A DNA stretch of 64,000 bases from an uncultured Collinsella sp. (lineage in GTDB: Bacteria; Actinomycetota; Coriobacteriia; Coriobacteriales; Coriobacteriaceae). This document shows positions 8,627-16,826 of the stretch, one piece after another. The notes beneath the pieces were generated by a model. It ran no database searches. It saw only the letters and a program-made list of their open reading frames with translations, and was not told the origin of the DNA. Each line of letters opens with the position of its first letter. Position 1 is the first letter of the stretch. Where the stretch lies: positions 17,567 to 81,566 of the forward strand of contig CAJLPX010000008.1 of assembly GCA_905208635.1 (NCBI GenBank). Direction: 5' to 3'. The translations under genes were made by a program, and so were the position numbers.

Positions 8627-9463
8627 CTACAGCACGGCGCACAACACTGCCAGCAGCGCCACGCCGGCCGCATAGACCGCATCGCGCCAGCCAAAGCCGC
8701 TCCGCGCGGGAGTCGGATACGCACCGGCAAAGCCACGACAAAGCATGGCCTCGTCCATCGCGCGGCTGCATTCCATCGCCTTGATAAACGTCATGCCCAT
8801 GATACCCGCGATCGAATCGGTACGCGAAAATCCCTCAGGCGCACGGCCAACGCTGCGTAGCATGACCGATTCGCACAGATTGTGCGCCGTGCGACCCAGC
8901 ACCTCGATGTGCTTGAGCGCCATATCAAACGTAAAGATGACCTCGTCGGGCAGCTGTAGCGTCTTGAGCGCCGCCGACATGCGGCTCCAGGTGAGCGTCC
9001 ACGAAACGCCCAGCACGAACGACACGTTAATGAACGTCTTGAGCGCGATCTTGAGCATGGCGCCCGCGGCAGAAGCGCCCAGCAGCAGGGCAGGCAGTGC
9101 CAGAACCACCGCAAGCCCCGTGGCGCCGAGCGCCGGTACAAAGGTCGCACGCAGCCCGCGTACGGGGCGCACGGCAACGAGCACCAGCGCGATGGCCGCC
9201 ATCAACATGAGGTACAGCGGGCTCTGCGTCAGACACACGCACAGGACGCAAACGAACATCCCCACCAGGCGCACCGGAGCCGAAACGCAAGAAAGGGCGC
9301 GGTCGACCATCGACCCGCCCTCGTGCGCGCCTCCACCCAGGCGAACCCGCTCAAGCAGGCTCGCCAGGTGCAGGACATTCTTTTGCATCACACGATGCCG
9401 AGCCCCCGCGGGCTCGTAACGCTCCTCGGCCGCAAGCCAACTAGGCAGCTCGGCTATTGCCAT
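8627..9463 (-). CDS. cbiQ: Cobalt/nickel ECF transporter transmembrane protein CbiQ
   Basis: 278 residues from the ATG at 9463 (AAGGAAAG 8 nt upstream); the start lies inside the end of cbiM, a 23-nt overlap that suggests translational coupling. Several hydrophobic helices between residues 65 and 145, then a cytoplasmic region with two AR/GR-type coupling signatures (MSAALKTLQLP and SVGRAPEGF, CRGFAGAYPT) that contact the ATPase, and a last helix near the C-terminus. Acts as the scaffold (T component). Confidence 0.85.
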   Translation of the reverse strand: MAIAELPSWLAAEERYEPAGARHRVMQKNVLHLASLLERVRLGGGAHEGGSMVDRALSCVSAPVRLVGMFVCVLCVCLTQSPLYLMLMAAIALVLVAVRPVRGLRATFVPALGATGLAVVLALPALLLGASAAGAMLKIALKTFINVSFVLGVSWTLTWSRMSAALKTLQLPDEVIFTFDMALKHIEVLGRTAHNLCESVMLRSVGRAPEGFSRTDSIAGIMGMTFIKAMECSRAMDEAMLCRGFAGAYPTPARSGFGWRDAVYAAGVALLAVLCAVL

Positions 9464-10523
9464 GAGCACCGCTTTCCTTGACCGTCAGCGAGACCAGGCG
9501 GAATGTGATGGTGAGCACCGCCACGCCAATCACGCCGGACAGGATATACATGGCAGCCTGGCCGGCAAAGCCAAGACCCTGCTCCTCGGAATAGGCCTGC
9601 AGATAATCGCCCGTGGGCAGGGAATCGGCAAAGGTCGGGGTATCGAGACCGACCGAAGCCCGCAGGCTGTCGTCGCCAGCCTCCTGAACGGCGATCGCGG
9701 CGCCCTCGGCGTCCCACTCGCCCCAGGCGTCTCCGGTGGCCAGCAAGCCCAGCGGCGTGGCCACGACAAGCACGGCGACCAGGATAAGCGTGGGGATCAG
9801 GGAAGTCTTCTTGGCGGTACCATCGGCGGCAAGCTGGCCATCGACGGCCTCGGGCCCGACGATAATGCTCGGCGCCGTCTTCTTAATGAAACCGTAAATG
9901 GCGGCCGTCGCCACGCCCTCGATCACGCCGGCAACCAGCATATGCGGGATCAACATGGCAGGAATAGCCACGGACAGCGGGAAGGGGCAGTACAGCGGCG
10001 CACCCGAAGCGTTGGTAAAGAGCATCGGCTGAATACCAAACTCGATTGCCGCGCACAGGGCCGCCAGACACAGGCCGACCCAACCGCTCACGATGGCAGA
10101 AACCGAGGTGCCCCAGCTCTTGTCGTGCAGGCGGCTGTTGAGCGCACGGAACACGATGGCGGCGGCAAACGGCAGCACAAAGGCCATGTTAAAGCAGTTG
10201 GCTCCAAAGGACAGGATACCGCCGTCGCCAAACAGCAGCGCTTGCAGCGCCAGCGCGACCGAAACCGCGATGGCCGCGGCCTCCGGGCCCAGCAGCAGCG
10301 CGATGAGCGCGCCGCCGACGGCGTGGCCCGTGGTGCCGCCGGGCAGCGGCACGTTGAACATCATGAGCAAGAAGGAGAATGCGGCGCAGATGCCCAGGAA
10401 CGCCATATGCTCGCGATCGAGCGTGGCACGTACCTTCTTGATGCAGTGGACCCAAACGGGAACCATCGCCACCGCCATAACGGCATCGGTCTGCGGGGAC
10501 AGATAATTATCGGGAATATGCAT
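9441..10523 (-). CDS. cbiM: Cobalt/nickel substrate-binding membrane protein CbiM fused to a PDGLE/CbiN-like domain
   Basis: 360 residues. The start is set at MHIPDNYL because the family uses the N-terminal amine and His2 as metal ligands; a longer start would bury them. TGHAVGGAL carries the next conserved His. About 215 residues form the CbiM helices; then comes a Gly/Ala linker and a two-helix segment with TPLGLLATGDAWGEWD, a PDGLE-like (CbiN/NikN-type) unit. This explains the absence of a separate cbiN. First gene of the cbiM-cbiQ-cbiO operon. No cobalamin riboswitch was recognised upstream; a 7-bp dyad is present instead. Confidence 0.88.
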   Translation of the reverse strand: MHIPDNYLSPQTDAVMAVAMVPVWVHCIKKVRATLDREHMAFLGICAAFSFLLMMFNVPLPGGTTGHAVGGALIALLLGPEAAAIAVSVALALQALLFGDGGILSFGANCFNMAFVLPFAAAIVFRALNSRLHDKSWGTSVSAIVSGWVGLCLAALCAAIEFGIQPMLFTNASGAPLYCPFPLSVAIPAMLIPHMLVAGVIEGVATAAIYGFIKKTAPSIIVGPEAVDGQLAADGTAKKTSLIPTLILVAVLVVATPLGLLATGDAWGEWDAEGAAIAVQEAGDDSLRASVGLDTPTFADSLPTGDYLQAYSEEQGLGFAGQAAMYILSGVIGVAVLTITFRLVSLTVKESGAHGNSRAA

Positions 10524-10547
10524 GAGCCCTCTCAATCAGAACGTTGT

Positions 10548-10575
10548 GTGTTACGTTTCCAACAATCCGTAACAC
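10548..10575. promoter_or_regulatory. Dyad in front of cbiM, possible operator
   Basis: GTGTTAC and GTAACAC separated by 14 nt, 25-52 nt upstream of the cbiM start. The spacing and symmetry fit a dimeric repressor site, for instance a metal-responsive regulator, but a simple mRNA hairpin is equally possible. The rest of the gap up to 10740 has no gene. Confidence 0.35.
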
Positions 10576-10742
10576 CGACTCTGCATACTAACAAAAAGGC
10601 GCTCCGCCCACAACGCAGCACGCCCTTGCAATACGTACGTTATTAGCCCAGGTCCACGCACCGCCCAATAAAGGGCCCATGCACTCCCAACTTTCCGGTC
10701 ACCCGGAAGAAGGTGCGATCCGCTCGCAACAAGGTTAACGCA

Positions 10743-10837
10743 GGAACCCGCCCCCGAGAGGGGTTTTCTAAGGCAACATCCCGCAGCCGCGAAGTGGCGA
10801 GGACGTTGCCGTGAAAACCCCGCAGGGGGCGGGTTCC
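10743..10837 (-). repeat. Structured 3' element, family 1, copy b
   Basis: Starts 13 nt after the pheT stop (minus strand). Outer arms GGAACCCGCCCCCGAG and GGGGGCGGGTTCC, middle arms GGGGTTTTC and GAAAACCCC, inner GGCAAC and GTTGCC, and the core GTCCTCGC..TTCGCG..TGCGGGAT shared with copy a at 708-796. The outer stems differ between the copies while the core is kept. Confidence 0.65.
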
Positions 10838-10849
10838 GAACAGCAAAGA

Positions 10850-13303
10850 TTACGAGCGGACTTCGCCGTTTACGCCCTTGCACACCTTGGTGACGATCTT
10901 CTGGTGCGCCTTCTCGACCTCTTCGCTGGTAAGCGTGTGGTCGTCAGCGCGATACGTAAGCGCAAAGGCCATGGACTTCTTGCCCGCTCCAATGCGGACC
11001 GGATCGCGGTAGACGTCGAACAGACGCACACCCTCGAGCAGCTTGCCGCCGGCGCTGGTAATGCGGCGCTCAAGGTCCTCGCAGGTCACGGATTTGTCGA
11101 CCACGATAGCCAGGTCGTGCTCAACAGCCGGGTACTGCGAGAACTCGCGGTAGTTCTCCTGATTGCGGGCGCCCTTGATCAGCTTGTCCAGATCGAGCTC
11201 AAAGGCAACGACGACCTCATCGATGCCCATCGCCTCGCGCGCCTCGGGGTGAATCTCGCCGACCCAGCCTAGCACGGTGCCGCCGGACAGAACCTCGGCC
11301 GCACGACCCGGCTGCAAGAAAGCGTAGCCCTCGCCCTCGGCGGGACGGAAGCGAACCTTCTCGATGCGCAGCTGGGCAAGCAGCTCCTCGACAATGCCTT
11401 TGCCAGAGAAGAAGCGCAGCTTGCGGTACTTCATGTTCCAGGACTGCTCACTCCACTGACCCGAGAGCACACCCGCCACGGACTTGGTCTCCTTGGGCAG
11501 GCTGGCGTTCTCGCGACCGTGGAACAGGCTGCCGACCTCGTACAGGTGCACGTTGGGCGTGCCGTGGGCCTCGTTATAGGCCACGGATTGCAGCAGGCCC
11601 GGCAGCAGCGAACGACGCATCTCGGTCTGCTCGGCTACCAGCGGGTTCATGAGCACCACGGGGCAGCCGCGGCCCTCGGTGGACATGCCGATCTTCTCCA
11701 GGTCGCCCGGGGCGGCAAAGCCAAAAGTCGTGGTCTCGTTGAGGCCGCAGGCGCGCAGGATTTCGCCGACTTTGCGGGTGAGCTTCTGCTCGCGGGTCAG
11801 GCCGCCGATGTGGTTCTTGGCAGCCGGGATGGTCGCCGTCACACGGCCCATGCCCCATAGGCGCAGGACCTCCTCGATCAGGTCAATCTCGCGCGGCAGG
11901 TCGGGGCGGAAGCTCGGCGGAGTGACCATATAGTCGTCGCCGTCGCGCTCGACGGTGCAGCCCAGGCGGGTGAGCGAGCGCTCGATAAAGTCGGGCTCGA
12001 TGTCGGCACCGCAGATGGCATGCACGCGGGCCAGGCGCAGCTTGATGCTGTCGATGGTCTTGGGCGCGGGGAACACGTCCACGTAGCCGGGAGCGACCTC
12101 GCCGCCGGCGATCTCCTCGATGAGCGCGCACGTCACATTGGCAACGTCCACGCAGCCGGTCTCGTCGACCTGGCGCTCAAAGCGGATGGAGGCATCGGAG
12201 ATCAACGACAGATCGCGGCTGGTGTGCGAGGTGCGGCCGGCGTTGAAGCAGGCGCTCTCGACCATAACGTCAACGGTGTCGTCCTCGATCTCGGAATCCA
12301 TGCCGCCCATAACGCCAGCCAACGCCACGGGACGCTCGCCGTCGGTGATGAGGCCCATGCCGGCGTCGAGCACGCGCTCCTCGCCGTCGAGCGTCGTGAA
12401 CTTCTCATCCTGCTGGGCAGCGCGAACCACCACACGACGGTGGCCATCGCGCTCGGCAAAGGTGTCCAGGTCAAAGGCGTGCAGCGGCTGACCGGTGAGC
12501 ATCATCACGTAGTTGGTGATGTCGACGATGTTGTTGTGCGGACGCACGCCCAGGGCGTTAAGGCGCTTGACCATCCAGTCGGGCGACGGGCCGACCTTCA
12601 CGTTGCGCACGATGCGGGCGACATAGCGGTCGCACAGGCCCTCGTCGGCAATCTCGACGGAAAGCTCGTCGTCGGTCGCGCGGCCAGTCTCCGCCTTGAT
12701 GACGGGCAGCTCAACGTGGAAATCGCGATCGAAAATGGCGCCGGTCTCGCGGGCCATGCCGATCATGGACAGGCAGTCGGGGCGGTTGGGCGTGATCTCG
12801 CAGTCGAGCACAGTATCACTCGAGCCCACATACTCGGCAAACGGCATGCCGCAGGGCGTATCCTCGGGCAGGATCATAATGCCAGAGTGGTCGCCGCCCA
12901 GGCCGAGCTCGCGTGCGGAGCAGTTCATGCCCATGGACACGACGCCGCGAAGCTTGCTCTTCTTGATCTTGACGTCGCCGGGCAGAACTGCGCCGATCAT
13001 GGCCGTGACGATGTGGTCGCCGGCCTCGAAGTTCTGCGCGCCGCAGACGATCTGCAGCGGAGCGGGATTGCCGTCAGCGTCGAGGTTCTTGTCACCCACG
13101 TCGACCGAGCACACATACATATGGTCGCTATCGGGGTGCGGGGTCTTGGTGAGCACCTTGGAGGTCACCACGTGGTCGAAGGATTCTCCCACGGTGTCAA
13201 TCGCCTCGACCTCGGTGCCGGTACGGATATATTCGTCCGAAAGAGTCTTGGGATCCTCCGGAATATCGATCATGGTCTTGAGCCAGTCGTAAGAAACGCG
13301 CAT
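10850..13303 (-). CDS. pheT: Phenylalanine--tRNA ligase beta subunit
   Basis: 817 residues, normal for PheT. Order: N-terminal region, tRNA-binding (EMAP-like) domain ~40-150, B3/B4 editing domain ~210-390 (DITNYVMMLTGQPLHAFD), B5 ~400-480, catalytic-like core, and C-terminal FDX-ACB domain (FSQYPAVEHDLAIVVD to the end). Forms the alpha2-beta2 enzyme with PheS, encoded 160 nt upstream on the same strand. GGAG 8 nt before the ATG. Expression is expected to depend on the T-box in front of pheS. Followed by a structured element. Confidence 0.96.
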   Translation of the reverse strand: MRVSYDWLKTMIDIPEDPKTLSDEYIRTGTEVEAIDTVGESFDHVVTSKVLTKTPHPDSDHMYVCSVDVGDKNLDADGNPAPLQIVCGAQNFEAGDHIVTAMIGAVLPGDVKIKKSKLRGVVSMGMNCSARELGLGGDHSGIMILPEDTPCGMPFAEYVGSSDTVLDCEITPNRPDCLSMIGMARETGAIFDRDFHVELPVIKAETGRATDDELSVEIADEGLCDRYVARIVRNVKVGPSPDWMVKRLNALGVRPHNNIVDITNYVMMLTGQPLHAFDLDTFAERDGHRRVVVRAAQQDEKFTTLDGEERVLDAGMGLITDGERPVALAGVMGGMDSEIEDDTVDVMVESACFNAGRTSHTSRDLSLISDASIRFERQVDETGCVDVANVTCALIEEIAGGEVAPGYVDVFPAPKTIDSIKLRLARVHAICGADIEPDFIERSLTRLGCTVERDGDDYMVTPPSFRPDLPREIDLIEEVLRLWGMGRVTATIPAAKNHIGGLTREQKLTRKVGEILRACGLNETTTFGFAAPGDLEKIGMSTEGRGCPVVLMNPLVAEQTEMRRSLLPGLLQSVAYNEAHGTPNVHLYEVGSLFHGRENASLPKETKSVAGVLSGQWSEQSWNMKYRKLRFFSGKGIVEELLAQLRIEKVRFRPAEGEGYAFLQPGRAAEVLSGGTVLGWVGEIHPEAREAMGIDEVVVAFELDLDKLIKGARNQENYREFSQYPAVEHDLAIVVDKSVTCEDLERRITSAGGKLLEGVRLFDVYRDPVRIGAGKKSMAFALTYRADDHTLTSEEVEKAHQKIVTKVCKGVNGEVRS

Positions 13304-13360
13304 CTAACTGGTCTCCTTTCATAAATGCGGCTTTGAGCCAAAAACTGCAACGGAGACGGG

Positions 13361-13452
13361 TTTTCCAAGTGCCGCAGATTGCCTTGAAAGAGGAGGGCCG
13401 CGTACTTAGGTACGCAACCGACGATTGAAAGGCAAGGTGCGGTGCTTGGGAA
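13361..13452 (-). repeat. Structured 3' element, family 2, variant (copy d)
   Basis: Hairpin between pheS and pheT, starting about 12 nt after the pheS stop. Arms CCAAGTGCCGCAGATTGCCTT and AAGGCAAGGTGCGGTGCTTGG pair except at a short internal mismatch AGAT/AGGT. The same AGATTGC/GCAAGGT mismatch pair occurs in the elements at 16661 and 50338 with its strands swapped. The apical part carries the hairpin GCGTACTTAGGTACGC. Confidence 0.5.
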
Positions 13453-13463
13453 AGCCGCCGGGC

Positions 13464-14540
13464 CTAGAACTGATTCAGGAAACGCATATCGCCCGTCATG
13501 AGCGTTCTGAGGTCGGGCAGGTCGTAGCGCAGGGCCGCGACGCGCTCGGCGCCAATGCCAAAGGCGAAGCCGGTATACTTCTCGGGGTCGATGCCACAGT
13601 TGATAAGAACGTTGGGGTCGACCATGCCGCAGCCCAGGATCTCGATCCAGCCGCTGTGCTTGCAGAAGTTGCAGCCCTTGCCGCCGCAGACGTGGCAGCT
13701 CACGTCCACCTCGCAGCTGGGCTCGGTGAAGGGGAAGAAGTGCGGGCGGTAACGCGTCTTGCGATCCTCGCCAAACATGCACTTAACAAAGTAGTCGAGC
13801 GTGCCCTTAAGATCGCCAAAGGTGATGCCCTCGTCGACGACCAGGCCCTCGATCTGGTTGAACTGCGGCAGGTGGCAAGCGTCGGCTGTATCGGGACGGT
13901 AAACGGTGCCCGGGCAGATCATGTAGATGGGCGGCTTTTGCGACTCCATGGTGTGGATCTGCACGCCCGAGGTCTGGGTGCGCAGGAGCACGTCGGACTC
14001 GCCATGGGCGTGGGCCTCGGGGTGCGCGGCGCTGCCGGGGTTGTTGTCGACCACGTAGAAGGTATCGCGGGCCGAGCGGCTCGGGTGATCCATGGGGGCG
14101 TTGAGCGCGGTGAAGTTGTAGTAGGAGGTGTCGACCATGGGGCCGGACTCGACGGTGTAGCCGATGCCGCAGAAGATGTCCTCGGCCTCCTCGATAATCT
14201 GCTTGATCAGGTGCTGGTGGCCGATCTGCGGACGGATGCCCGGCAGCGTGATGTCGACGGCGTCGTGCTCCAGTGCGCGCTTGAGGGCGGCGGCCTTCAT
14301 CTCGGTGTTGCGCTCGTCGAGCATGCCCTCAATCAGCTGGCGCATCTCGTTGGCGCGCTTGCCCATGACGGGGCGATCCTCGGGGGCGAGCTTGCCCATC
14401 ATGCGCATCAGGCCGGTGATGCGGCCCTTGCGACCGAGCAGCTCAACGCGCGCAGCTTCGAGCTTGGCTGCGTCGTCGGCGCCTGCGACGAGCTCCTTGG
14501 CCTCTTCCTCGAGTTTGACCAGATCATCAATCAGACTCAT
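13464..14540 (-). CDS. pheS: Phenylalanine--tRNA ligase alpha subunit
   Basis: 358 residues. The start MSLIDDLVKLEEEAK at 14540 is fixed by GAAAGGGAAG just upstream; the longer open frame runs into the T-box leader. N-terminal coiled coil (~1-85), then the class II catalytic core with motif 2 (residues around FNQIEGLVVDE) and motif 3 (GFAFGIGAERVAALRY). Two CxxC-like pairs (CHVCGGKGCNFC) are visible. Catalyses charging of tRNA-Phe. First gene of pheS-pheT. Confidence 0.96.
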   Translation of the reverse strand: MSLIDDLVKLEEEAKELVAGADDAAKLEAARVELLGRKGRITGLMRMMGKLAPEDRPVMGKRANEMRQLIEGMLDERNTEMKAAALKRALEHDAVDITLPGIRPQIGHQHLIKQIIEEAEDIFCGIGYTVESGPMVDTSYYNFTALNAPMDHPSRSARDTFYVVDNNPGSAAHPEAHAHGESDVLLRTQTSGVQIHTMESQKPPIYMICPGTVYRPDTADACHLPQFNQIEGLVVDEGITFGDLKGTLDYFVKCMFGEDRKTRYRPHFFPFTEPSCEVDVSCHVCGGKGCNFCKHSGWIEILGCGMVDPNVLINCGIDPEKYTGFAFGIGAERVAALRYDLPDLRTLMTGDMRFLNQF

Positions 14541-14626
14541 GTCTTCCCTTTCGTCTCTCGCGCTCTCCGTTTGCCGAGGCGGCTGCCACCGTCTGGCGTT
14601 GTGAAAACGCGGCCCGGTTCGGTAAC

Positions 14627-14912
14627 AAAAAACCGCCCTCGGGCATGTGCATTGCCCAAGGACGGTTGAATTCCGCGGTACCACCTTGTTTGACCCGGCG
14701 GATGTCTGGCCCGCCGCGCCCACTCTGTACCCCTTGTCGCGAGGCTCACGGCTTCCCTACTGGGGCTTCGCCGCCGCTGGCCGCGTGCCCGTTGAGGTCG
14801 CTGCTCGGGAGTGAACGCTTGGCCCTTGTCACCACAGGAAGGCTCGCAGCCCATGACCTTCCCTCTCTTGCCGGCGACGCGGCGGGCAAAACCCTCTCCG
14901 TCAACGCATTGG
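14627..14912 (-). promoter_or_regulatory. T-box riboswitch of pheST
   Basis: The leader contains the T-box sequence AAGGTGGTACCGCGGAA (14671-14687 region) followed by a terminator: hairpin ACCGTCCTTGGGCA/TGCCCGAGGGCGGT and TTTTTT (14627-14667). The T-box pairs with the free acceptor end of uncharged tRNA to form the antiterminator. A Phe codon UUC expected in the specifier loop could be the TTC at 14838-14840, but the stem I fold was not proven. Downstream genes are pheS and pheT, in agreement with tRNA-Phe sensing. Confidence 0.88.
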
Positions 14913-14917
14913 GCTAT

Positions 14918-14926
14918 AGGATAACA
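14918..14926 (-). promoter_or_regulatory. Extended -10 promoter candidate for the T-box-pheST transcript
   Basis: TGTTATCCT in minus orientation, i.e. TGn plus a near-consensus -10, about 7 nt before the proposed leader start. No clear -35. Confidence 0.35.
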
Positions 14927-15044
14927 CATTCTGCGTGTGCATCGCCGCGTTCCGTTTTGTTCGCACTGGGTACAAGGCAGGTAGCTGTGCAAACTGGCCG
15001 CGCACCCACCCGAGGCGCTCGGCTCACGAGATCAAGGATATGGT

Positions 15045-16619
15045 ATGGGAAAGAACAAGGATAAGATGGCCAAGCCCGCAGCGGATAAGACGCCCAAAGG
15101 CATGAAGGTCGATAAGGCTGTCAAAAAATTCCGTAAGCTCGAGGGCAAGCTGTGGACCCGCGAGTACCTGCTCAAGATTGCCGAGTTTGACGGCGCGACC
15201 ATTGCTCCCGCCAACGGCGCCGCAGCGCGCGCCGATGCCATGGGCACCCTTGCCGGTGAACATCACAAGCTCCTGACCAGCAAAAAGTCTGTCGAACTTG
15301 TGCGCTCGCTGGCACGAGAGACCGTCGCAGGCGGACATGTAGACGACCCGCAGCTGCTCGACGAGATCCGTGTGCTCGGCCGCGACCAGCGCGAGGCAAG
15401 CGCCATTCCCACCGAGGAGGCTGAGGCCTGGACCAGGCTCACCTGCGAGGCCGACGCCGTGTGGCACAAGGCCAAGACGGCCAATGACTGGGCGAGCTTT
15501 GAGCCCTATGTGGATAGAATCGTCGCCCAACTTAAGCATCAGGCCGAGCTCATGGATCCCAGGCGCGACCCATACGATGTTTGGCTCGACCAGTACGAGC
15601 GCGGCCTTTCCGCCAAGAGCTTCGACGCGTTTTGCGATGAGGTCAAGGCGACGGTCGTGCCGCTCGTGCACGCCATCGGCGAGCGCGGCCAGCAGCCCGC
15701 TGCCGACTTTTTGCACGCCCGCGTGCCAGAGGCCGCCCAGCGTGCCATGAGCTTCGACCTTATGAAGCTTGTCGGCCTGGACCTGGACGACACCACGCTT
15801 GCCTTTACCGAGCACCCGTTTAGCGAGGGCTTTTCCGTGGGTGACGCGCGCATCGCGACGCACATCTATGAGGACGACTGCATCTCCAACGTCTACAGCA
15901 TCATCCACGAGGCCGGTCACACCATGTACGAGCTGGGCGTGAACCCCGCCTACGCGCGCACCTGCCTGGAGGGCGGCACCTCCATGGGCATCCACGAGAG
16001 CCAGAGCCGCTTCTTTGAGAACACCGTGGGCCGCAGCCGCGCCTTTATGGGACCGCTGCTCGAAGTGCTGCGCCGCCACGCGCCCGAGGTCTACGGTAGC
16101 GTGGACGAGGATACGCTCTACCGCGCCGTGAACATCGCGCAGCCGTCGCTGATCCGCACCGAGGCGGACGAGCTCACCTACCCACTGCATATTATGGTGC
16201 GCTACCAGATCGAGCGCATGCTGTTTGCCGGCGAGGCCACGGCCAAGGACATCCCCGCGCTTTGGAATCGTTTTATGGACGAGTATCTGGGCATTCCCGT
16301 TCCCGACGACACGCGCGGCTGTCTGCAGGATACGCACTGGAGCGGCGGCTCGTTTGGCTACTTCCCCACGTATGCACTGGGTAGCGCCTACGACGCCATG
16401 TTTGTGCCGGCCATGTGCCGCGACGGTGTCGACCTCAACGGCGCCTGTGCGAGCGGCGACTTGGCACCCGTCCGCGCGTGGCTGGGCGAGCACATTTGGC
16501 AGTGGGGCCGCGCCAAGGACGCGCCGGAGCTCATCAAGGGCGCCTGCGGCATGGCGTTCGATGCCCGCTACTACTGCAGCTACCTGCAGGACAAGTTCAC
16601 CACGCTGTACGAGCTGTAA
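15045..16619 (+). CDS. M32 family metallocarboxypeptidase (Taq-like)
   Basis: 524 residues. HEAGH (288-292) gives the HExxH zinc site, with the second conserved motif HESQSRFFENTVGRS about 30 residues later supplying the Glu ligand; both are hallmarks of thermostable carboxypeptidase 1. Cytosolic enzyme that trims C-terminal residues from peptides. The first ~25 residues are Lys-rich. Both the ATG at 15045 and the ATG at 15066 have AAGGA upstream, so the start is uncertain by 21 nt. It lies divergent from the pheST leader. Confidence 0.9.
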   Translation: MGKNKDKMAKPAADKTPKGMKVDKAVKKFRKLEGKLWTREYLLKIAEFDGATIAPANGAAARADAMGTLAGEHHKLLTSKKSVELVRSLARETVAGGHVDDPQLLDEIRVLGRDQREASAIPTEEAEAWTRLTCEADAVWHKAKTANDWASFEPYVDRIVAQLKHQAELMDPRRDPYDVWLDQYERGLSAKSFDAFCDEVKATVVPLVHAIGERGQQPAADFLHARVPEAAQRAMSFDLMKLVGLDLDDTTLAFTEHPFSEGFSVGDARIATHIYEDDCISNVYSIIHEAGHTMYELGVNPAYARTCLEGGTSMGIHESQSRFFENTVGRSRAFMGPLLEVLRRHAPEVYGSVDEDTLYRAVNIAQPSLIRTEADELTYPLHIMVRYQIERMLFAGEATAKDIPALWNRFMDEYLGIPVPDDTRGCLQDTHWSGGSFGYFPTYALGSAYDAMFVPAMCRDGVDLNGACASGDLAPVRAWLGEHIWQWGRAKDAPELIKGACGMAFDARYYCSYLQDKFTTLYEL

Positions 16620-16660
16620 GGATTGACCAGCACGCCATCGCCAACGCCAACCATGTTGAC

Positions 16661-16826
16661 GCCGATGTCTTGGCAACGTCAGCGAAAACGGCCCCAAGCG
16701 AGCAAGGTGACGTGAAATGAAAGGGCGCTGACCTTCTGGTCGCGCCCTTGAAATTGAGCGTCAGATTGCCGCTTGGGGCCGTTTGCAGCGTCGAGCAGCT
16801 ACGCGGTTTGGTAAAACCGCGTAGCT
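16661..16826 (-). repeat. Structured 3' element, family 2, copy a
   Basis: Begins at the glmM stop. In plus orientation: flank TTGGCAAYGTCAGCGAAAAC, stem 16687-16700 with 16770-16783 (AACGGCCCCAAGCG), inner stem GCAA-GG-TGACG/CGTCA-GA-TTGC with a two-base internal mismatch, hairpin AAGGGCG..CGCCCTT (16721-16749) closing GACCTTCTGGTC, and a separate hairpin CTACGCGG-TTTGGTAAAA-CCGCGTAG (16799-16825). Copy b at 50338-50500 keeps all loops and replaces the three stems by other complementary sequences. Confidence 0.75.

Noticed and set aside
10524..10740. Cobalamin riboswitch upstream of cbiM
   Set aside because: No B12-box-like sequence was found in the leader; only a short dyad is visible.
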